From the NCBI GenBank assembly GCA_003562195.1, contig PWVT01000195.1:1-32091 (forward strand): DNA of 32,091 nt. The letters are read 5' to 3'. This DNA comes from Phycisphaeraceae bacterium. GTDB lineage: Bacteria; Planctomycetota; Phycisphaerae; Phycisphaerales; SM1A02. Numbering within the stretch: the stretch's first letter is position 1; each line of letters opens with the position of its first letter. Below the pieces are notes generated by a model. It was not told where the DNA came from. It saw nothing but the letters and a program-made list of their open reading frames with translations, and made no database searches. Shown here piece by piece: positions 16,331 to 25,173 of the stretch. The translations under genes were made by a program, and so were the position numbers.

Positions 16331-17388
16331 AGCAACAGTCGATGTACCGTGTATGCGGCTTTGTCCGCTTTCTGGTCGTGGCGCTTCTCGCCACGGTGGT
16401 TTCTTTTGGGTGCGGGCGATCGGATCGGCCGGAAGTCGTGCTGTACGTCTCCGCCGATGAATACGTCGCGCGAGAAGTGGTGGCGGCGTTCGAGCAGGAA
16501 ACCGGCATCCGTGTTCGCTTTGTTGGCGATACCGAGGCCAAGAAAACCACCGGCTTGGTCGAACGCCTGATGGCTGAAAAAGACAATCCTCAGGCAGATG
16601 TCTTCTGGTCTTCGGAAGTCTTCTTTACCATTGATTTGGCCAATGCAGACGTACTTGAACCGTATCACTCGGCGGCGACTTCAGATTGGCCGAGAACGTT
16701 TCGATGTCCCGAGGACCGTTGGTACGGTTTTGCCGCCCGAGGCAGAGTGATTGTGTATGCTCCCGATCGCGTTGATGAGAAGGACATCCCAAAAACGTGG
16801 ATGGACCTCACCAATGACTACTACCATGGGCGCATCGTCATGGCAGACCCGCGCTTCGGCACGACGGGCGGACATCTTGGTGCAATGAAAGCGTATTGGG
16901 ACCGTGCCTATCAGCCCGGTATTTTCGAAGCATTCGTGTTGGGCCTTGCTGCCAACGAAGTGCGCATGCTGACGAGCGGGAACGCCGGTGTGGTTCGAGC
17001 GGTGGCGGGCGGTGAAGCCGACCTGGGGATGACCGACACCGATGATGTCTGGGCAGCGCAGGCCCAGGGCATGATTGTAGAGATGGCGTTCCCACGACAC
17101 AGCCGGGATGATATCGAAGGCTCTGGCACGCTTTTGATTCCCAATACTGTCGGTCGTGTTGCTGGTGGACCAAACCCGGACCACGCCACTGTCCTGATTG
17201 ACTTCCTGCTGTCCGAACGCGTTGAGCGCATTCTGGCGGAAACAGTGTCCGGCAATGTGCCATTGCGTCCCGGGCTGGCATCGGAGTATGAACACCTCCA
17301 GGTTCCTGATCCGCTGCAGGTTGACTTTCATAGGGCCGCAGCCCTGCGCGTCGCGGCTGTTGAGGAAACGATGAACGCACTGCGGTAA
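16327..17388 (+). CDS. ABC transporter solute-binding lipoprotein, Fe(3+)-type
   Basis: A 353-residue periplasmic-binding protein of family 1, resembling ferric-iron binders (FbpA/AfuA/FutA). A lipoprotein signal (RFLVVALLATVVSFGC) puts the lipidated Cys near residue 29. The mature part opens with VVLYVSADEYVAREVVAAFE, continues with ETGIRVRFVG and ADVFWSSEVFF, and ends with LIDFLLSERVERILAE, all in family order. Iron as substrate is inferred; polyvalent ligands or other anions are possible because the usual metal-coordinating tyrosines are not obvious. The ATG lies in an ATGA overlap with the upstream gene, with AGGAAG directly before it. The permease gene starts 54 nt downstream. Confidence 0.88.
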   Translation: MKQQSMYRVCGFVRFLVVALLATVVSFGCGRSDRPEVVLYVSADEYVAREVVAAFEQETGIRVRFVGDTEAKKTTGLVERLMAEKDNPQADVFWSSEVFFTIDLANADVLEPYHSAATSDWPRTFRCPEDRWYGFAARGRVIVYAPDRVDEKDIPKTWMDLTNDYYHGRIVMADPRFGTTGGHLGAMKAYWDRAYQPGIFEAFVLGLAANEVRMLTSGNAGVVRAVAGGEADLGMTDTDDVWAAQAQGMIVEMAFPRHSRDDIEGSGTLLIPNTVGRVAGGPNPDHATVLIDFLLSERVERILAETVSGNVPLRPGLASEYEHLQVPDPLQVDFHRAAALRVAAVEETMNALR

Positions 17389-17442
17389 CGTCGGGCTTCA
17401 CGATGCACGGAGTCAACACGCTGGCGATTGTGCGGAACCATC

Positions 17443-19950
17443 ATGCGAGGTAGCGCGTGGTCTATGCCGGTCCTGGCCATGGCGCTCTGGTTGTGCGCGA
17501 TTGGCTGGCCGATGGTTGCTGCAATTGAGACTGTGTCACGCCAGCACACAAGCGGAATCGAAATGCGCGGCTCTGGGGAACTGTTGCTGGTCAGCGGGGC
17601 ATGGGGTATGGGCGCTGCGATCGGTGCGATGCTACTTGGATGGGGGCCTGGTCGTTGGCTTGGCTCGGCTCTTGCACGCAAAGGATTTGTCCCACTGGCA
17701 GCAGTAATGCTGGTGCCCATCTGCCTGCCGGCGTACGTCATCTTCTTTGCGTGGTGGCAGGCATGGCCGGCTGGTTCGTGGCTGTACCATTGGGCCGTGG
17801 CGAATCAGCAAGTACAGTTGGTTCGCCATTGCACGTTGCTCCTTGGTTTTCTCTGCTGGTCATGGCCGGTGGTGGCGCTGTGTGTGGCGGGATCTGTTGC
17901 GAGCACGCCCGCTCAGCGCTCTGAATTGCTCCGCCTCGATGGTGCGACTTGGTGGCGGCGCCTGGTTGATCGGTTTCGCTGCGATTGGCGTGGCCTGATC
18001 ATCGGCGGGCTGATCGTCTTTCTTGCGACGTTCAACAACACAACGAGCTTTGACCTGGCGGAAGTCTTTACCTTTGGCAATGAGCTTCGTGCAATTGAAG
18101 CGCTTGGCGCGACCAACCGTGATGTCCTTGCCGCTGCACTTCCGGCAACGGGATTGACTATCTTGGGTGCAGCGGCAATCTGGGTGTTGCTCAGTTGGCG
18201 GCCGCATGATCTCGCGACACGAACTGTTGCTGCAGCACCGCTGACAAAGGTTGCGACAATCGCACTCTGGTTCGTTTCCGTCGCGTTTCCGCTGGCACTG
18301 TTAGCGAGAAATGTTCGTACAGGTGCTGGCGGAAGAACATTCGGGGAACAGGTGCGCGAGTTCAACTTGTTTTATCTACAGGGACTGATGAACACGATCG
18401 GTGTGGCGTTGGCGTGCGCATCGCTGTCGGTGCTCGTGGCAATCGGCTTGGCATGGATGTGGCAGGATCGGCGTGGGTGGGTGCGCTGTATCGCGCATGT
18501 GCAAGCCGTGGGATGGATCGTCGCTGCTGCGCTGCCCGGCACCATGCTCGGGGTGGCGATGCGGGCAGCGTACAATCGTGGTCAGCTAGCCGAACTGGTG
18601 TACAACCAGCCGGCGGTGCTTGTGTTCGGTCACCTTGCGAGCTTTGCGTTTCTCGGTGCACTGCTTGGCCGGTGGGTCGCCATGCGTGAGCCGCAGTCGC
18701 TGCAGGACCTTCGCAGTATTGATGGAGCAGATCGGCTCATCGGGATCATGCGGACCACATGGCCGCGACTTCTTGCAGCTGGAGGCGCAACATTTGCGAT
18801 CGTCTTCGTGTTATCACTCAGCGAGATTCCAGTAACAGCAGCAGTCAGGCCAGCCGGATTTGATGCCATTACCTCGAGCATTCTCAACGACATGCACTTT
18901 CAGCGACCACAGACGGTGATGATTGCGACCGGCATTTTCCTCTCGCTCGCAACCATTGCTGCGATCATCACTGCGCTGGTTTGGGCCATGGTGGGCCGCA
19001 TGAACATACGCGAAGGCACGCGCGGTGTGATGACATTTGGTCTTGTGAGTGTGATCGTCGTGACAATATTCGGCTGTGGCGGAATTGATCCTGAAAATGC
19101 GCCGCCGCTGCGAAGTGAATATATATTCGGATCGCCTGGACGCGGTTTGGGGCAGTTCAGCTATCCGCGAGCGTTAGCGCTGGATTACGAACACGAGTTT
19201 CTGTACGTCGTTGACATGTCCGCACGCATTCAACGCTTTGATCTGCAAGGCAACCCCCAGTTTGCCTGGCAGATGCCCGAATGGGAACTCGGCAAACCTA
19301 CGGGCATCACGGTGGATGACAACGGCATCGTCTATCTTGCCGACACGCATTACTTTCGTGTGATGGCGTTTGATTCGGAGGGGCATGAAGTGCTGCGTTT
19401 CGGCCGGTTCGGCCAGGGACCGGGTGAGTTCATGTATACCACTGGCGTCGCAATCGGACCGGAAGGCCGCATTTACGTCTCCGAATCAGGTGGCAACGAT
19501 CGTGTGCAGGTGTTTGATGCGCAAGGCAACTACCTGTTTCATTTCGGCAGCTTCGGAGCAGGACGCAATCAGTTCAACCGACCGCAGTCGCTGGCATTCA
19601 GCCATGACCTCAGCGAGTTGTACATTGTCGATGCGTGCAACCATCGCATAGTCGTGACTGATCCTGAAGGCCACGTCCTGCGGCTGCTCGGCCAGGCGGG
19701 TGTGGGAGCGGGGGAGTTTTCCTATCCATATGACGTGGCGGTCCTGCCTGATGGGACGCTGATGGTGTGTGAGTTTCACAATTGTCGAATCCAGCATCTT
19801 ACACCTAAAGGCAAACCGCTCAGGGTGTACGGCCGTGTTGGGCGTGCAAAGGGCGAACTGCAGTATCCATGGGGCGTGGCAGGACATGCCCGCCACGTTT
19901 ACGTGCTTGATTCGGGCAACAACCGCGTGCAAGTGATCCGCACGCCCTAG
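17443..19950 (+). CDS. Iron-type ABC permease fused to a C-terminal NHL-repeat domain
   Basis: About 835 residues in one uninterrupted frame. Residues 1-~520 form an FbpB-like permease with about twelve helices and two permease units; EAA-like loops are SELLRLDGATWWRRLV near 165 and LQDLRSIDGADRLIGIMRT near 425. At ~520-530 (RMNIREGTRGVM) it passes into a hydrophobic segment, TFGLVSVIVVTIFGCGG, which looks like a lipoprotein signal with Cys near residue 545. Residues ~550-835 are about six NHL-type beta-propeller repeats (IYVSESGGNDRVQVFD; YVLDSGNNRVQVIRT). As a fusion, the segment acts as an extra helix putting the propeller outside. The frame is open from a TTG at 17428; GGAA 5 nt before the ATG 17443 favours that start. 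No ABC ATPase gene follows. Confidence 0.8.
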   Translation: MRGSAWSMPVLAMALWLCAIGWPMVAAIETVSRQHTSGIEMRGSGELLLVSGAWGMGAAIGAMLLGWGPGRWLGSALARKGFVPLAAVMLVPICLPAYVIFFAWWQAWPAGSWLYHWAVANQQVQLVRHCTLLLGFLCWSWPVVALCVAGSVASTPAQRSELLRLDGATWWRRLVDRFRCDWRGLIIGGLIVFLATFNNTTSFDLAEVFTFGNELRAIEALGATNRDVLAAALPATGLTILGAAAIWVLLSWRPHDLATRTVAAAPLTKVATIALWFVSVAFPLALLARNVRTGAGGRTFGEQVREFNLFYLQGLMNTIGVALACASLSVLVAIGLAWMWQDRRGWVRCIAHVQAVGWIVAAALPGTMLGVAMRAAYNRGQLAELVYNQPAVLVFGHLASFAFLGALLGRWVAMREPQSLQDLRSIDGADRLIGIMRTTWPRLLAAGGATFAIVFVLSLSEIPVTAAVRPAGFDAITSSILNDMHFQRPQTVMIATGIFLSLATIAAIITALVWAMVGRMNIREGTRGVMTFGLVSVIVVTIFGCGGIDPENAPPLRSEYIFGSPGRGLGQFSYPRALALDYEHEFLYVVDMSARIQRFDLQGNPQFAWQMPEWELGKPTGITVDDNGIVYLADTHYFRVMAFDSEGHEVLRFGRFGQGPGEFMYTTGVAIGPEGRIYVSESGGNDRVQVFDAQGNYLFHFGSFGAGRNQFNRPQSLAFSHDLSELYIVDACNHRIVVTDPEGHVLRLLGQAGVGAGEFSYPYDVAVLPDGTLMVCEFHNCRIQHLTPKGKPLRVYGRVGRAKGELQYPWGVAGHARHVYVLDSGNNRVQVIRTP

Positions 19951-20067
19951 TAGCACAATGTGTTATCAACAGACCGAGTGATCGTTTTGGTAGATTGCAT
20001 CGTTACAATGCATACGCAGTGCTCCGGCTGAGGGGTCTCACCCGGAGATGCGCTGCAGGGAGCATTC

Positions 20068-23058
20068 ATGTTCGTGGACTTTCCACTTCAATTCGAGCAT
20101 CCTGCATGGCTTGCTTTGCTGCTGCTCATTCTCCCGGTCTACCTCATCGCACGGCGGAGTATCGGTGCAGTCTCGCGCACCAAGGCGACGCTCACGTTCG
20201 CGCTGCGCGTCATCGTGATTCTGCTGCTCACTACGGCCCTGTCTAACCCGACGTGGGAACGAACTGGTGAAGGTCTGACAGTCACAATTGTGCTGGACCG
20301 CAGTTACTCCATTCCATTGCCGCTCATGGAAAGTTCACTGAACTTTCTGCGCGATGCAGCAGCAGAGCGGACGAACGATGCTGACCGCGTTTCCTCAATC
20401 ACGCTCGGTAAGGACGCTCAGATTACCGCCACGCCGGATCGGTTTTCCATCGTCAACACCGGCCTGGATGAGCCGGATCGCACTGCTACGAATCTCGCAG
20501 CGGGAATACGCCTGGCCATGGCCATCATGCCTGACGATACGGCGAACCGCATCGTGCTTGCGTCCGATGGCAACGAGACCGTAGATTCGGTGCTGGCTGC
20601 AGCCGAAATGGCGCGGGCCAACAATGTGCCGATTGATGTGCTGGTACTGGAATATGAACACGCCAACGAAGTGATCTTCGAGCGAATCGCTGCACCGGCG
20701 CGGGCGAGGTTGGGTCAGTCGATCAATCTCCGAATGGTGCTTCGCAGTCAAAGCGAAGCCCGCGGCACTGTTCATCTGCGCATGAACGGCGAGCCGTTGG
20801 ATCTTGATCCATCGTCGCCGAGCACCGGGCTGGCAGTCGAGTTGGATCCGGGCGTGCACGTGATTCCCGTGACCTTGCGCCTTGACGATCCAGGGCCATC
20901 GCAATTTGAAGCGGTCTTTGATCCTGCCACGCCCGATGATGACACAATCCATCAGAACAACCGAGCATTGGCGGTGACGTTCGTGAGCGGCGAAGGACGC
21001 GTGCTTGTACTGGATGAGGGTACAACGGAGTCGGAACTGTTGGTGCGTGCACTAACCACCGCGGATATCGCGGTGGATCGTCGTACGCCGGAAGCGCTCG
21101 CTGGTGGATTGGTGTTTCTCAGCGGCTACGACGCTGTGGTGCTGGCCAACATACCGCGATGGTCAGTGGACGATTCGCAGGATCGCATGCTCTACGCGTA
21201 TGTGCATGACCTTGGCGGTGGCCTGGTGATGCTCGGGGGGCCGCAATCATTCGGTGCCGGTGGCTGGATCGAATCCCGTACCGCCGATGCGCTGCCTGTG
21301 CGAATGGACCCGCCGCAAACGCGGCAGATGCCGCGCGGTGCGTTGGCGCTGATCATGCACTCCTGTGAAATGCCGCAGGGCAATTACTGGAGCCAGGAGG
21401 TGGCCCGCGCAGCCATCAATGCGTTGTCACGAATGGACTACGTTGGCATTGTCGAGTGGAACTGGGCTGTGCGCGAGAACTCCGGCGCAACCTGGGCGTT
21501 CCCGATGCAACTGGCCGGCGACAAACAGGCCGCGTTGGCGGCCACGCGGCAGTTGGTTGTGGGTGACACCAAAGACTTCGGTCCGCTGATGCAGCTTGCC
21601 TACAACGGCCTGACTGGCGTCAATGCAGGTCAACGCCATGCCATCATCATCAGCGACGGCGACCCGTCTCCGCCATCGGCAGCACTGCTCCAGGACTACA
21701 TCGATGCAAAAATCACCGTCACTACGGTGATGGTGATCGGTCACGGCAATGCACTGGATCGGGCCCGTATGCAGATGATCGCCAACCAAACCGGCGGGCG
21801 GTTTTATCACGTGCTCAATCCCACACAGTTGCCTCAGATTTTTATCAAGGAATCGCAACTTGTGTCGCGATCGCTGATTCAGGAAGGCGAGTACCAGCCG
21901 CAGGTCGTCAGTCTTCTGCCGGGGCCGACGGATGGATTTGCCGCCGTACCGGGGATCAACGGATATGTACTCACAGCCATGCGTGAAGGATTGACGCAAA
22001 CACCCATCGTTCATCGCACAACCGAAGGTGATGATCCGATCTATGCTCATTGGAATTACGGCTTGGGGCGTTCGATTGCATACACCTCCGATCTCATCGG
22101 CCGGTGGGGTAGTCAATGGGCGTCGTGGGACCATTTTCAGGCGTTTTGGGCGCAGTCTGTTCGCTGGGCCATGCGACCAAGTGCGCCCACCAACATGTCA
22201 GTCAACACTCGTACCGACGGTGATGAGACCATTGTTGAAATCGAAGCCATGGATCAGGATGCAGCGTTCCTCAACTTTCTGGAAACCCGTGCAGTAGTTC
22301 TGCGTCCGGACAACACGGCTGATCCCTTGCCATTGCAGCAGGTCGGTCCGGGCCGATATCGCGGCACTTTTCGCACCGAGGAAGCAGGCGCGTATCTTGT
22401 CAATGTGAACTACAAGACGCCTGGTGCCGATGATGCCAAAGGACAAGGAAATCTGCAGGCAGCGGTAACTGTGCCGTATTCGCGCGAGTTTCGCGATGTC
22501 ACTCACAACGCAGCGTTGATGCGGCAACTCGCTGAGATGACCGGCGGCCGGGTGCTCAGCGGGACCGACCCCTCGATGGTTGATCTGTTTTACCGTGGAG
22601 ACTTGATCGTCCCGCGCAGCGCCAAGCACATCTGGGATCTGCTGGCCATCATCGCAGCCGGCCTGTTCCTGCTTGATGTGGCTGCGCGTCGGCTGGCCGT
22701 GGACTCCAAATGGATGCGTGCAACATTTGGATGGGCGGTCGGCAAGCGGGGCGAATCGCGCGGGGAGACTGTTTCGGCATGGAAGCGGGCACGCGAGCAA
22801 GTGGCTCATCGCAAGGAGGGGGTGTCGCAGCAAGACATGCGCGAGCGACGATCGACACGATTCGAGGCGGATGAGGCCGACGCCCAGCATGCGATTGATG
22901 TCAGTGGTGAAGGTCCCGCAGAGAAGAAGACTGCATCAGACTCATCCACACCCACACCGAAGCCGGCGCAATCTGATGACAAGGATGATGGTGATTACAC
23001 ATCGCGGCTGCTTGCCGCCAAACGGCGTGCTCGCAAGCCGGGTGAGGAGCAATCATGA
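20068..23058 (+). CDS. Membrane-anchored vWA protein with a glutamine amidotransferase-like domain
   Basis: A 996-residue protein. Two N-terminal helices (about 13-28 and 43-57) resemble those of Bat-type proteins. A vWA domain follows with the metal-ion site D77-x-S79-x-S81 (LDRSYS) and an Asp in LASDGNE near 167. Residues ~340-400 (GYDAVVLANIPRW; GGGLVMLGGPQSFG) look like a class I glutamine amidotransferase-like fold without an evident catalytic Cys. A second vWA-like part holds HAIIISDGDPSPP near 530. A helix near 855 (WDLLAIIAAGLFLLDVAARR) precedes a charged cytoplasmic tail. AGGGAG ends 5 nt before the ATG. Its stop overlaps the MoxR start as ATGA. It probably forms an envelope complex with its neighbours. 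Confidence 0.85.
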   Translation: MFVDFPLQFEHPAWLALLLLILPVYLIARRSIGAVSRTKATLTFALRVIVILLLTTALSNPTWERTGEGLTVTIVLDRSYSIPLPLMESSLNFLRDAAAERTNDADRVSSITLGKDAQITATPDRFSIVNTGLDEPDRTATNLAAGIRLAMAIMPDDTANRIVLASDGNETVDSVLAAAEMARANNVPIDVLVLEYEHANEVIFERIAAPARARLGQSINLRMVLRSQSEARGTVHLRMNGEPLDLDPSSPSTGLAVELDPGVHVIPVTLRLDDPGPSQFEAVFDPATPDDDTIHQNNRALAVTFVSGEGRVLVLDEGTTESELLVRALTTADIAVDRRTPEALAGGLVFLSGYDAVVLANIPRWSVDDSQDRMLYAYVHDLGGGLVMLGGPQSFGAGGWIESRTADALPVRMDPPQTRQMPRGALALIMHSCEMPQGNYWSQEVARAAINALSRMDYVGIVEWNWAVRENSGATWAFPMQLAGDKQAALAATRQLVVGDTKDFGPLMQLAYNGLTGVNAGQRHAIIISDGDPSPPSAALLQDYIDAKITVTTVMVIGHGNALDRARMQMIANQTGGRFYHVLNPTQLPQIFIKESQLVSRSLIQEGEYQPQVVSLLPGPTDGFAAVPGINGYVLTAMREGLTQTPIVHRTTEGDDPIYAHWNYGLGRSIAYTSDLIGRWGSQWASWDHFQAFWAQSVRWAMRPSAPTNMSVNTRTDGDETIVEIEAMDQDAAFLNFLETRAVVLRPDNTADPLPLQQVGPGRYRGTFRTEEAGAYLVNVNYKTPGADDAKGQGNLQAAVTVPYSREFRDVTHNAALMRQLAEMTGGRVLSGTDPSMVDLFYRGDLIVPRSAKHIWDLLAIIAAGLFLLDVAARRLAVDSKWMRATFGWAVGKRGESRGETVSAWKRAREQVAHRKEGVSQQDMRERRSTRFEADEADAQHAIDVSGEGPAEKKTASDSSTPTPKPAQSDDKDDGDYTSRLLAAKRRARKPGEEQS

Positions 23059-24158
23059 CGGTGCACGCCTCATCTGGAGTGGACCGCGTGGCCAATCTTC
23101 CGGCACTTGATCTGGCATTTGACGATGTGCAGGCCGTCCGCCGGGCATGTGGCGAGTTTTGCGAGGTGTATCAGCAACTTCGCGACGAGGTTGGCAAGGT
23201 GATTGTTGGTCAGGAGGAGATCGTTGAACAGACGTTGATCGCGTTATTTGCCAATGGCCACGTGCTGTTGGAAGGTGTGCCTGGCCTAGGGAAGACGCTG
23301 CTCGTCAGCACGCTCGGCAAAGCGTTGACACTGCCATTTGCACGAATCCAGTTCACGCCCGACCTCATGCCGGCGGATATATGCGGAACGAGCATCGTGC
23401 TCGAGAACCCGAACACCGGCGTGCGTGAATTCTCGTTTAAGCCGGGTCCAATCTTTCATCAACTGATTCTCGCCGACGAAATCAACCGCGCTACACCGAA
23501 GAGTCAGTCGGCATTGTTGGAGGCGATGCAGGAGCGGTCGGTGACGATTGCTGGCCAGACGCGGACACTCGCGTTGCCGTTTTTCGTGATGGCGACGCAG
23601 AACCCGGTTGAGCAGGAGGGCACGTATCCGCTGCCCGAGGCCCAGCTTGACCGTTTCCTGTTCAAGATCGTTGTGCCCTATGCGAACCGGGAGGAGATGT
23701 TTACCATCCTCAGCCGCACGACGCGAAACGAAGTCGCGGCTGTGTCTCCGATGATCGACGGTTCTTACATCATGGCCGCGCAGCAACTTGCACGGCGCAT
23801 TGTCGTAGCACCGCATGTGCAGGACTATGTCGTGCGGTTGATCCTCGCGACGCATCCCGGCAGTGCCCACGCTAGCGAAGCAATCAGCAAGTACATCCAC
23901 CTCGGTGTGAGTCCGCGGGGAGCGCAAGCCTTGATTTCCGCAGCGAAAATCAAGGCGCTGATCGACGGCCGATATGCTGTGAGCTTTCGTGATCTTCATG
24001 ACATTGCCTTCGCTGCGTTGCGTCATCGCATTGCATTGAGCTTTGAGGCAGAATCAGATGGCGTGACCGGTGATGATGTCATCCAGCGATTGATCGACTT
24101 CGTCCCGCGTGAATATCCGTCAACGAACAGCACCGATGGACAATGGGGCAAGGAATGA
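23055..24158 (+). CDS. MoxR-family AAA+ ATPase
   Basis: A 367-residue cytoplasmic ATPase. Walker A is GVPGLGKT (74-81), Walker B is LILADEINRA (137-146), and the MoxR-typical MATQNPVEQEGTYPLPEAQ with LDRF follows near 180-203. MoxR proteins are thought to act as chaperone-like assembly factors for vWA-domain proteins, and this one is flanked by vWA and DUF58 genes, as is usual. About 40 extra residues precede the usual core (DEVGKVIVGQEEI, from residue 44). It starts in an ATGA overlap with the upstream stop, with GAGGAG 5 nt before it. The following gene starts 85 nt later. Confidence 0.95.
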   Translation: MTVHASSGVDRVANLPALDLAFDDVQAVRRACGEFCEVYQQLRDEVGKVIVGQEEIVEQTLIALFANGHVLLEGVPGLGKTLLVSTLGKALTLPFARIQFTPDLMPADICGTSIVLENPNTGVREFSFKPGPIFHQLILADEINRATPKSQSALLEAMQERSVTIAGQTRTLALPFFVMATQNPVEQEGTYPLPEAQLDRFLFKIVVPYANREEMFTILSRTTRNEVAAVSPMIDGSYIMAAQQLARRIVVAPHVQDYVVRLILATHPGSAHASEAISKYIHLGVSPRGAQALISAAKIKALIDGRYAVSFRDLHDIAFAALRHRIALSFEAESDGVTGDDVIQRLIDFVPREYPSTNSTDGQWGKE

Positions 24159-24243
24159 TCCACACCATGGTTCGCAAACTTCTGAAAACGTCCTAGCATG
24201 TGCACGTCGACTTCTTGAATACTCTGAATCTCTGACCGTTCAT

Positions 24244-25173
24244 ATGGCATCCTTCGGCACAACAACCACACCCAAACCCAAGCGAGTCGATGAATTGATC
24301 GACAGCAAACTGATGGCCAAGCTCGATCAGGTGGATGTCATGTCGCGCAAGATTTTTTCCGGCAAGCTTCAGGGCGAACGGCGCAGCAAGAAACGCGGCA
24401 TGAGTGTTGAGTTCGCGGATTACCGTCATTACGTCCACGGTGATGATCTGCGATTCGTGGATTGGAACATTTATGCACGGCTGGACAAGCTGTTCATCAA
24501 GATGTTCCTCGAAGAAGAAGATCTCTCGCTCATCATCGCTCTGGACACCAGTTCGTCCATGGACTGGGGCAACCCGAATAAACTCGTGTTCTGCCAGAGA
24601 CTGGCGATGGCGCTTGGGTACATCGGGCTGGTCAATCACAATCGCGTTTCACTGTACGCCTTCAGCGATGGCGGCCTGCGCCCATTGCCCAACCTTCGCG
24701 GCATGCGGCGAACGCAGGAAATGGGCTCGTGGCTGCTCAATCAGCAAACCGGTGGTGCAAGCAATTTTGATGACGCCATGCGCGGTATCGCGCTGACTCG
24801 TCAGGGCAAGGGCGTGATGGTGGTGCTGTCGGACTTTCTCTATAAGGAGGGGTATGAGAAGGGGTTGCGTTATCTCTCCGGCGGCGGATATGACACCTTC
24901 TGCATGCAGGTACTTGCGCCTGAGGAGATTGACCCCGGCAAGGCGGGCCTCTCTGGTGACTTGCGGCTGACGGACATTGAAGACGATGACGTTGCGGAAG
25001 TGACCGTCAGTGCCGGACTCTTACGTCGCTACAAAGAGAATCTTGATGCGTATTGTGGGAAGCTACGCGAGTTTTGCGTCCGTCGCGGCATGATGCATCT
25101 GACGATCGACACCGCGACCGACCTCAACGTGTTGCTCTTGGACTACCTGCGCAAACGGGGCTTGCTCCGATGA
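24244..25173 (+). CDS. DUF58 / vWA-like protein
   Basis: A 309-residue protein of the DUF58 family, usually encoded beside MoxR. The DUF58 signature region is residues 59-100 (DYRHYVHGDDLRFVDWN; ARLDKLFIKMFLEEEDL) and the vWA-type metal site is DTSSSM at 101-106. There is no membrane segment, so it is probably cytoplasmic or peripheral. The frame is open from 24109, overlapping the moxR end, but the first 45 residues lack DUF58 character; the ATG at 24244 gives a family-typical length even though no ribosome-binding site is obvious. Its stop overlaps the next start as ATGA, implying coupling. Confidence 0.9.
   Translation: MASFGTTTTPKPKRVDELIDSKLMAKLDQVDVMSRKIFSGKLQGERRSKKRGMSVEFADYRHYVHGDDLRFVDWNIYARLDKLFIKMFLEEEDLSLIIALDTSSSMDWGNPNKLVFCQRLAMALGYIGLVNHNRVSLYAFSDGGLRPLPNLRGMRRTQEMGSWLLNQQTGGASNFDDAMRGIALTRQGKGVMVVLSDFLYKEGYEKGLRYLSGGGYDTFCMQVLAPEEIDPGKAGLSGDLRLTDIEDDDVAEVTVSAGLLRRYKENLDAYCGKLREFCVRRGMMHLTIDTATDLNVLLLDYLRKRGLLR

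Noticed and set aside
20004-20009. TACAAT resembling a -10 box before the large vWA gene
   Set aside because: No acceptable -35 hexamer lies 15-19 nt upstream, and one short match is expected by chance.
25053-25169. 39-codon upstream extension of the last vWA gene
   Set aside because: It would overlap the DUF58 coding region deeply. The BatA-like N-terminus begins exactly at the ATG in the ATGA overlap at 25170.
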